Assembly (NCBI GenBank): GCA_028699715.1
Contig: JAQVUC010000106.1
Coordinates: 1 to 5,097, forward strand
DNA from: Anaerolineaceae bacterium
GTDB taxonomy: Bacteria > Chloroflexota > Anaerolineae > Anaerolineales > Anaerolineaceae
DNA length: 5,097 bases
Direction of reading: 5' to 3'
The notes below the pieces were generated by a model. It was not told where the DNA came from and did no database searches. It saw only the letters and a list, made by a program, of their open reading frames with translations. Each line of letters starts with the position of its first letter. Position 1 is the stretch's first letter. A program made the translations under genes and the position numbers. This document shows, piece after piece, positions 1 to 4,402 of this stretch.

Positions 1-403
1 AAAGCGCGTCCAGCATAGTTTTATCATTTGGCAGGGCTTTGCCTAGCGCCGCGATCCCATTGATCCCGGCCTCTAATGCCTGAACCCAATCTGCGAGTTC
101 TATCTCCATTTTCGGGCCAATGCTCATGCCAGCCTTCATGAAGAGGGTGGAATAAAGCGGTCCACCAGCCCCACCGACTTTTGACAAAAGAGTCATAGCA
201 ACAGTTTTTAGGATTGTGCCGATATCTTTGTCTTCGACAGCAGGAAGTTTTTCCAATACAGCTTTGAAACCGCGTTTCATGTTGGCGCCGTGATCGGCGT
301 CACCAATTTGACGGTCAAGCTCGGTCAACAGATCCGTATTATCTTCAATTATTTGGGCATAAATTTTCACCCAATTTACAACATCTTCCTTTGAAATAGC
401 CAC
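1..403 (-). CDS. dhaL: DhaL, dihydroxyacetone kinase nucleotide-binding subunit (partial, 3' end outside window)
   Basis: DhaL holds the nucleotide with two Mg ions and phosphorylates the dihydroxyacetone that DhaK carries covalently, giving dihydroxyacetone phosphate in the cytoplasm. My translation from GTG 403 gives 134 residues of a family that is usually about 210 long, so the C-terminal third lies off the left edge. The Mg-binding aspartates are visible in LTELD and GDADHG (D30, D35, D37, the same numbering as the E. coli protein), followed by NMKRGF, the glycine-rich phosphate loop GGAGGPLYS (77-85) and PNDKTMLDAL (125-134). The start is GTG because the overlapping ATG frame stops after nine codons, and AAAGAGG (415-409) sits 5 bases ahead of the GTG. 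The gene follows dhaK after 57 bases that contain a strong hairpin. Separate dhaK and dhaL genes suggest the PTS-dependent type, which needs DhaM; this is an inference. The family loop is more often GGASGPLYG, so S80 is G here. Confidence 0.95.
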   Translation of the reverse strand, partial: MAISKEDVVNWVKIYAQIIEDNTDLLTELDRQIGDADHGANMKRGFKAVLEKLPAVEDKDIGTILKTVAMTLLSKVGGAGGPLYSTLFMKAGMSIGPKMEIELADWVQALEAGINGIAALGKALPNDKTMLDAL

Positions 404-408
404 ATTTG

Positions 409-415
409 CCTCTTT
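409..415 (-). promoter_or_regulatory. Shine-Dalgarno site of dhaL (supports GTG start)
   Basis: On the minus strand AAAGAGG lies 5 bases before GTG 403. It decides the GTG start. It begins only 5 bases after the end of the intercistronic hairpin (448-421 in transcript order), so folding of that hairpin could affect ribosome access. Confidence 0.7.
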
Positions 416-420
416 AAGCC

Positions 421-448
421 GCTACTGGAGTTTTTAAACTCCAGTAGC
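421..448 (-). repeat. perfect 13-base inverted repeat between dhaK and dhaL (mRNA hairpin)
   Basis: The arms at 421-433 and 436-448 are exact reverse complements separated by 2 bases. In RNA this would be a stem of at least 10 pairs, GCTACTGGAG with CTCCAGTAGC, closed by an A/T-rich loop. It starts 12 bases after the dhaK stop codon and ends just before the dhaL Shine-Dalgarno site. No U-tract follows it on either strand, so it does not look like a standard intrinsic terminator. An mRNA-stabilising or processing element that sets the dhaK to dhaL ratio is more likely, but this is inference. Confidence 0.85.
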
Positions 449-460
449 GTATGCCTTGCT

Positions 461-1462
461 TTATATACCCCAGCGCATTCCGGCGGTTTTTACCGGCGCG
501 TCCCAGAGTTTTTTCAGATCCTCATCCATCTTCAGTAGAGTAATGGATGTGCCAGCCATTTCCAGGCTGGTAATGTACGGACCAATGAGATGGCGGACCA
601 CTTTGATGCCCTTGGATTCGAGCAATTCCACCGCTTTTTTGTAAACGATGTAAAGTTCGATCAAGGGAGTGCCGCCCATACTGTTGACAAACAACAGAAC
701 TTCATCTCCTTCTTTAAAAGGAAGGTCCTCAATAACAGGTGTGAGAAGCATCTCAGTGACCTTGTCAGCTGGTTCAACTTTCATGCGGTGACGGCCAGGT
801 TCTCCATGGATACCGATACCGATTTCCATTTCCTCTTCTGTCAGGTCAAATGAAGGTTTGCCAACATGTGGAACAGTGCAGGATGTCAGCGCCATTCCCA
901 TGCTGCGACCCTGACTGTTGACCTTGCGAGCCAAATCTGCACATTCCTTGAGGGAACGTCCTTCTTCAGCGGCAGCGCCAACAATCTTTTCCAACAGAAC
1001 GGTGAGACCGACGCCTCTGCGACCGGCGGTCCAGGTACTGTCTTGAACAGCCACGTCGTCATCGACAACAACTGATTCAACTTCAATGCCTTCGCCACGA
1101 GCTAAATCAGCAGCCATGTCAAAGTTCATCACGTCGCCAGTGTAGTTCTTGACAATGTGCAGAACTCCAGCGCCGCCATCAACGGCTTTGGTTGCTTCGA
1201 GCATTTGGTCTGGGGTCGGGCTGGTGAAGACTGCGCCTGGGCAGGCTGCGTCTAACATGCCCAAACCAACAAAACCGCCATGCATAGGTTCGTGACCGCT
1301 GCCCCCACCAGAGACCAAACCGACTTTTCCTTGAACTGGGGCGTCAGCCCGGACAATATAATCTGGGTCATAGAAGACTTTAACCAGATCCGGATGGGCC
1401 AACTCAATACCTTTGAGTTCTTCTTTTACAACATCTTCAGCTTGATTTATCAATTTTTTCAT
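461..1462 (-). CDS. dhaK: DhaK, dihydroxyacetone kinase substrate-binding subunit
   Basis: DhaK binds dihydroxyacetone through a covalent hemiaminal to a histidine and presents it to DhaL for phosphorylation. The 333 residues match the usual family length (about 330-356). Key residues are all present: the GGGSGHEP motif (52-59) with His57, NYTGD with Asp110, and GIHGEPG with the substrate-binding His219. Each is one position after its E. coli counterpart (His56, Asp109, His218). Other family signatures are [25 protein letters not shown] (133-139), [17 protein letters not shown] and [10 protein letters not shown]. The start is the ATG at 1462; AAAAAGGAG lies about 6 bases before it. The gene is 67 bases downstream of glpF and 57 upstream of dhaL, which fits one transcript. 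The end (MRWGI) looks complete. Nothing suggests decay. Dihydroxyacetone is the expected substrate, but DhaK homologues acting on other ketoses or trioses are known, and sequence alone does not exclude that. Confidence 0.97.
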   Translation of the reverse strand: MKKLINQAEDVVKEELKGIELAHPDLVKVFYDPDYIVRADAPVQGKVGLVSGGGSGHEPMHGGFVGLGMLDAACPGAVFTSPTPDQMLEATKAVDGGAGVLHIVKNYTGDVMNFDMAADLARGEGIEVESVVVDDDVAVQDSTWTAGRRGVGLTVLLEKIVGAAAEEGRSLKECADLARKVNSQGRSMGMALTSCTVPHVGKPSFDLTEEEMEIGIGIHGEPGRHRMKVEPADKVTEMLLTPVIEDLPFKEGDEVLLFVNSMGGTPLIELYIVYKKAVELLESKGIKVVRHLIGPYITSLEMAGTSITLLKMDEDLKKLWDAPVKTAGMRWGI

Positions 1463-1529
1463 ATAGTCTCCTTTTTAACTTGGCACAACCTCGTCATGAC
1501 CAAGTGTCATTCAGCGGTCGTCAAATAAA
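1463..1529 (-). other. glpF-dhaK intergenic spacer with weak hairpin
   Basis: This 67-base spacer holds the dhaK Shine-Dalgarno (AAGGAG, minus strand about 1474-1469). It also holds a 6-base inverted repeat, acttgg (1478-1483) with ccaagt (1500-1505), around a 16-base loop that includes the palindrome GTCATGAC (1493-1500). The hairpin is short. No U-run or separate promoter stands out, so read-through from glpF into dhaK is the simplest reading. Confidence 0.4.
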
Positions 1530-2321
1530 TTATTCCTTTGAAGGCAGGTTTTTAGTTACCAGCACATCATAGAGGAAGAAGCCGATAGGACCAGCGATTG
1601 CAGGAACAAGCACTGGGGGGATCAGCCAGTAAAGACCTTCAAACAAGCCAGTTGTACCTGCAATGGCTCCGAAGATTCGGGGACCGAGGTCACGGGCAGG
1701 GTTGATGGAATAGCCAGAGGGGCCACCAAGTGACAGACCAACAGCCAAAACAGCGAAACCAACGATGAAACCACCGAGGTTATCTTTGAGGCCGTTGTTC
1801 TTGAGATCACCACTGGCAGCAATACCCCAAATCAGGACGAAAGTACCGAAGAGTTCTGCGATTGAGGCAGTTAACATGCCATATGTTCCTAATGCTCCTG
1901 AACTTTCAGCGCCGAACCAGGCCTGTCCGAAGGTTGAACCAGGACCAGTTGACCAGACGTTGGGCATACCAGCAGCTACGAGGCCTTCGCGGTAGATCAG
2001 ATAAACAGCGGCAGCACCAAGGAAGGCGCCAATCATCTGTGCAACGATGAAAGGAAGGACCTTTTTCCAGGGGAAGCCACGGCGGGCAGCTAAACCAAGG
2101 GTTACAGCGGGGTTAAGGTGGGCACCAGAGATACCAGCAGAAACATAGACTGCGATAATGACTGCGAATGCCCAGCCGATTGTGATTGTGTTCCAGTTGT
2201 ATGCGGTTCCGGCAACACGAGGTGCCAGACCAACATTGGCGACAACACCATCACCGAGCAAAATCAGGATGAAGGTGCCGAATACTTCGCCGATAAATTC
2301 TTTCATTGTGCGATTATCCAT
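1530..2321 (-). CDS. glpF: GlpF, glycerol facilitator (aquaglyceroporin, MIP family)
   Basis: GlpF is an inner-membrane channel that lets glycerol and similar small polyols diffuse into the cell. The 263 residues fit the family's six membrane helices plus two half-helices. Both channel signatures are intact: HLNPAV with NPA at 70-72, and INPAR with NPA at 207-209. The glycerol-type selectivity filter can be read as Trp50, Gly195, Tyr204 and Arg210, aligned with E. coli Trp48, Gly191, Phe200 and Arg206. Asp211 after NPAR marks glycerol channels rather than water-only aquaporins. The Phe to Tyr change keeps an aromatic residue. The start is ATG 2321, preceded by AAAAAGGAG with an 8-base spacer; a later ATG at codon 6 has no comparable site. 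It is the first gene of the minus-strand unit with dhaK and dhaL, so imported glycerol probably feeds dihydroxyacetone metabolism. Confidence 0.96.
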   Translation of the reverse strand: MDNRTMKEFIGEVFGTFILILLGDGVVANVGLAPRVAGTAYNWNTITIGWAFAVIIAVYVSAGISGAHLNPAVTLGLAARRGFPWKKVLPFIVAQMIGAFLGAAAVYLIYREGLVAAGMPNVWSTGPGSTFGQAWFGAESSGALGTYGMLTASIAELFGTFVLIWGIAASGDLKNNGLKDNLGGFIVGFAVLAVGLSLGGPSGYSINPARDLGPRIFGAIAGTTGLFEGLYWLIPPVLVPAIAGPIGFFLYDVLVTKNLPSKE

Positions 2322-2455
2322 GAGTAGATCTCCTTTTTGAAATTAGTTTAAATAATTTTGAAATACTGGTTTGGTGCGAAATTAGGTTTTTTCCGATAGA
2401 CTCCTCACTTTCTAAAAAAAAATCAACTAAATTTAAGGTACTGAAACTCCCCCAC

Positions 2456-2486
2456 TGCAACATGTAAAAATACATGGAGCTTGCAA
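2456..2486 (-). repeat. bulged hairpin in the probable glpF leader
   Basis: An inner perfect inverted repeat, CATGTA / TACATG (2461-2466 and 2471-2476, loop AAAA), is extended by TGCAA (2456-2460) pairing with TTGCA (2481-2485) across a one-sided bulge of four bases (2477-2480). This makes 11 pairs in total. On the minus strand it would lie near the 5' end of glpF mRNA if transcription starts near 2492. No U-run follows directly, so it is not a simple terminator. It could be a leader structure or a protein site in DNA. Confidence 0.5.
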
Positions 2487-2498
2487 ACTACTGTCGTT

Positions 2499-2527
2499 AT
2501 TATTGATCATCAGCCGATAAATTGCAA
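2499..2527 (-). promoter_or_regulatory. glpF: candidate sigma-70 type promoter for glpF-dhaK-dhaL
   Basis: On the minus strand, TTGCAA (2527-2522, 4 of 6 matches to TTGACA) is separated by exactly 17 bases from AATAAT (2504-2499, 5 of 6 matches to TATAAT). The predicted start near 2492 would leave a leader of about 170 bases before glpF. The -35 element coincides with the 10-base perfect palindrome AATTGCAATT (2520-2529), so a repressor or activator could act there. Judged by eye only. Confidence 0.4.
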
Positions 2528-2615
2528 TTACCAACTTATTATCCTTTTTTTGCCTTGATCTAAAAAGAATACTTATTTATGGTGAGTATGTGCGGCCTAA
2601 AAATGGCTTGCATAT

Positions 2616-2624
2616 ACTATAACA
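2616..2624 (-). promoter_or_regulatory. alternative extended -10 element pointing to glpF
   Basis: The minus strand reads TGTTATAGT (2624-2616), an extended -10 (TGn plus TATAGT, 5 of 6 matches). No good -35 box is found at the normal distance, though extended -10 promoters can work without one. Use of this site would give a leader of nearly 290 bases containing the 2456-2486 hairpin. Confidence 0.3.
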
Positions 2625-2725
2625 CATTTGCTATTTTTAATACACAATTTTGCATATTTTGTACAAATAAGTCAAGGTATTTTTTGTTTTTTGAAATTTT
2701 TATTAGTTTTTTCCTGTTAGCGTAG

Positions 2726-2731
2726 TATAAT
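2726..2731 (+). promoter_or_regulatory. candidate -10 box for the glpA-like unit
   Basis: TATAAT is a perfect -10 match on the plus strand. The 17-base position for a -35 box holds TTAGTT (2703-2708), a poor match, so the promoter may depend on an activator or be weak. Transcription starting near 2738 would leave a leader of about 165 bases before GTG 2906, which includes the palindromes at 2808-2815 and 2852-2866. Confidence 0.4.
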
Positions 2732-2851
2732 AGCCAGAAAGATTTACCAAGTCACATTTTTGTATAAGATTTAGAAATTGTTCAACCCAATTTTCTCATC
2801 AAAGCGGGTCATGACTCAAAAAATATTAAGATCACACAAGTCCAAAATAAC

Positions 2852-2866
2852 ATACCTTCAAGGTAT
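2852..2866 (+). repeat. 15-base perfect palindrome upstream of the glpA-like gene
   Basis: ATACCTT and AAGGTAT flank a single central C. The site lies about 30 bases before the Shine-Dalgarno of the plus-strand unit. As DNA it has the shape of a dimeric repressor site; as RNA it would form a 5-pair stem with loop TTCAA. The sequence CAAGGTATTT recurs in direct orientation at 2673-2682. No U-run of terminator quality follows. Confidence 0.45.
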
Positions 2867-2895
2867 TTATTCAATTTACATAAAAAATCACAGAT

Positions 2896-2900
2896 GGAGG
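2896..2900 (+). promoter_or_regulatory. Shine-Dalgarno site that decides a GTG start for the glpA-like gene
   Basis: GGAGG lies 5 bases before GTG 2906. An in-frame ATG at 2894 overlaps this site and has no ribosome binding site of its own (the preceding bases are A/T-rich, ending in atcacag). The GTG is therefore the better start and the ATG is part of the binding region. Confidence 0.75.
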
Positions 2901-2905
2901 TAAGT

Positions 2906-4402
2906 GTGCAAGAAAAATACGATTACATCGTAATTGGGGGAGGCGTAGTCGGCGCAATGATTGCCCGATGGCTTTCCCGATACGAAGGCAGGCTCCTGCT
3001 GATTGAAAAAGAAGCTGATATCGGCATGGGCTGCTCTTCGGCTAACACAGCCATTGTCCATGCGGGATATGACCCCTTACCAGGATCGCTGAAAGCGCTC
3101 ATGAACGTGCGCGCCAACCCAATGTGGGACCAATTAGCTGGAGATCTTAACTTCGCCTTTGAGAGACGGGGTGACTATGTTGTAGCTGTTGGCGACGAAG
3201 AAGTACCGCTGGTAGAAAAGTTGATGGATCAAGGACGCAAAAATGGCGTTCCGGGTATGCTGATGATCGATGGAGCTGAGATGCGCTCACGCGAACGCAG
3301 CATCAACCCTGAAGTCAGCGGCGCGCTTTGGGCTTCAACCGGTGGTATTTGCGACCCCTTCCAGGTCACGGTTGCCGCGGCGGAAAATGCTGTCATGAAC
3401 GGCGCGACCGTCCTGCTCAACACAGCCTTCATCGATTTTATTTGGGAAGGTAATCGCGTTATCGGTGTCAAGACCAATAAAGGCGACTTTTTAGCGCGGT
3501 GGGTGATTAACTCAGCCGGTATCTATTCTGATGAGGTCATGCACAAGGCAGGAGTTCGACCTGAATTCATCATCAAACCTCGCAAAGGCGAATACTTCAT
3601 CTTTGACCGAGCTGAAGTACAGATCCACAACGTGCTCTTCCCCGTGCCTTCAAGCAAGGGTAAAGGTATTCTGGTCACCGGAACGCTGCATGAAAACACG
3701 ATTGTAGGACCAAATGGCAATGTGATCGACGATAAGGAGGACACATCCCTCACAAAGGACGGCATGGATGAGTTGGTTCAAGGAGCTTTGAAACTGGTCC
3801 CAAGCCTGAACTTGCGCCATTCCATCGCCAACTTTGTTGGTCTGCGACCGATGGGTAATGGGCCCTGTATGACCCCGGGAATCAATTACAACAATGATTA
3901 TGTGATCGAGGTTCCGGAAAAGGTTCAGGGTTTCGTCAATTTGGGCGGTATTGAATCACCTGGTCTGACTTCTGCCCCGGCCATTGCTGAACGGGTGGTT
4001 GACCTGATGAAAGATGCCGGAGAGGAATTTGTGGCGAAAAAAGATTGGGATCCAATCCGCCCCGGACGTCCGCGTTTCTCCAAGATGACTCATTCTGAAC
4101 GTAAACTCCTCTGTGACATGGACCCGCGTTACGGTCGTGTGATTTGCCGATGTGAAAATGTGACTGAAGGCGAAATTTTAGCTGAGATCCACGCTCCCAT
4201 CCCAGCCCTCACTTATGATGCCATCAAGAGACGCACCTGGTTGGGGACTGGCCGCTGTCAGGGTGGCTTTGATATGACCCGTGTAGTGGCAATTCTTTCC
4301 AGAGAACTTGGCGTTTCACCCTTGGAAATCACGAAAAAAGGTCATAGTTCCGAATATCTTGTCCGGACGACGAAAGTGTTGGAGGCCGCTAATGATAATT
4401 AA
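2906..4402 (+). CDS. glpA: GlpA-like FAD-dependent glycerol-3-phosphate dehydrogenase with C-terminal BFD [2Fe-2S] domain
   Basis: Probably oxidises glycerol-3-phosphate to dihydroxyacetone phosphate, passing electrons through FAD and an iron-sulfur site to a partner. From GTG the protein has 498 residues. It starts with a Rossmann FAD fold (YDYIVIGGGVVG, GGGVVG at 11-16, then LLLIEKE), followed by the DAO-family segment MGCSSANTAIVHAG (41-54), FVGLRPMGNGP and the C-terminal FAD-binding stretch GGIESPGLTSAP. The C-terminal part is a BFD-like domain beginning VICRCENVTEGEI. Its cysteines are C414, C416 and C451 (GRCQGGF), but the usual fourth cysteine is Asp456. The next gene overlaps it by 11 bases and encodes the usual flavoprotein partner. 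The substrate is inferred from family and from glpF/dhaKL nearby; other DAO-BFD oxidases (for example of 2-hydroxyacids or amino acids) are the main alternative. The symbol glpA is by similarity; it is shorter than E. coli GlpA (about 540). Confidence 0.85.
   Translation: MQEKYDYIVIGGGVVGAMIARWLSRYEGRLLLIEKEADIGMGCSSANTAIVHAGYDPLPGSLKALMNVRANPMWDQLAGDLNFAFERRGDYVVAVGDEEVPLVEKLMDQGRKNGVPGMLMIDGAEMRSRERSINPEVSGALWASTGGICDPFQVTVAAAENAVMNGATVLLNTAFIDFIWEGNRVIGVKTNKGDFLARWVINSAGIYSDEVMHKAGVRPEFIIKPRKGEYFIFDRAEVQIHNVLFPVPSSKGKGILVTGTLHENTIVGPNGNVIDDKEDTSLTKDGMDELVQGALKLVPSLNLRHSIANFVGLRPMGNGPCMTPGINYNNDYVIEVPEKVQGFVNLGGIESPGLTSAPAIAERVVDLMKDAGEEFVAKKDWDPIRPGRPRFSKMTHSERKLLCDMDPRYGRVICRCENVTEGEILAEIHAPIPALTYDAIKRRTWLGTGRCQGGFDMTRVVAILSRELGVSPLEITKKGHSSEYLVRTTKVLEAANDN
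4381..4385 (+). promoter_or_regulatory. Shine-Dalgarno site of the second flavoprotein, inside the upstream gene
   Basis: GGAGG lies 6 bases before ATG 4392 and within the last codons of the upstream gene. With the 11-base reading-frame overlap, this indicates translational coupling and supports ATG 4392 as the start. Confidence 0.75.

Larger units (their letters stand above)
2322..2905. other. divergent AT-rich regulatory region between glpF and the glpA-like gene
   Basis: About 570 bases lie between the two divergent starts. They are clearly richer in A and T than the flanking genes, and I see no convincing long coding frame. The region holds the ribosome binding sites of both units, candidate promoters in both directions, a bulged hairpin (2456-2486), short palindromes (2520-2529, 2658-2667, 2808-2815, 2852-2866) and a cluster of TTGCA/TGCAA elements between 2456 and 2657. 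A minimal divergent promoter would need far less space, which suggests long leaders or several regulator sites. Confidence 0.7.

Noticed and set aside
590..853. Open frames antisense to dhaK (456-644, 590-853, 866-1075, 1280-1528)
   Set aside because: They lie opposite a complete dhaK with all catalytic residues, show no known motif and have no good ribosome binding sites. They are frame shadows.
1493..1500. GTCATGAC palindrome, repeated at 2808-2815
   Set aside because: Two copies of an 8-9 base palindrome in 5 kb could be chance, and one copy lies in the glpF-dhaK spacer where no promoter is evident.
1530..2321. Tyr204 in place of the E. coli Phe200 in the GlpF selectivity filter
   Set aside because: It is a conservative aromatic change, seen in many bacterial glycerol facilitators to my knowledge, so it is not evidence for a new substrate.
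1765..2340. Plus-strand frames across glpF (1765-1995, 1862-2050, 2118-2327, 2158-2340)
   Set aside because: They are antisense to an intact MIP channel with both NPA motifs, and their low-complexity translations match nothing recognisable.
2414..2422. T-tract on the minus strand as an intrinsic terminator in the glpF leader
   Set aside because: The bases before it can form only a weak A/T stem around TAAATTTA; no GC-rich hairpin directly precedes the tract.
2433..2510. 25-codon minus-strand leader frame before glpF, starting at ATG 2510
   Set aside because: No ribosome binding site precedes it, and the best candidate transcription start (near 2492) is downstream of its ATG.
2923..3765. Minus-strand frames inside the glpA-like gene (2923-3117, 3229-3477, 3523-3765)
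   Set aside because: The plus-strand gene is continuous and its motifs are conserved; these are shadows.
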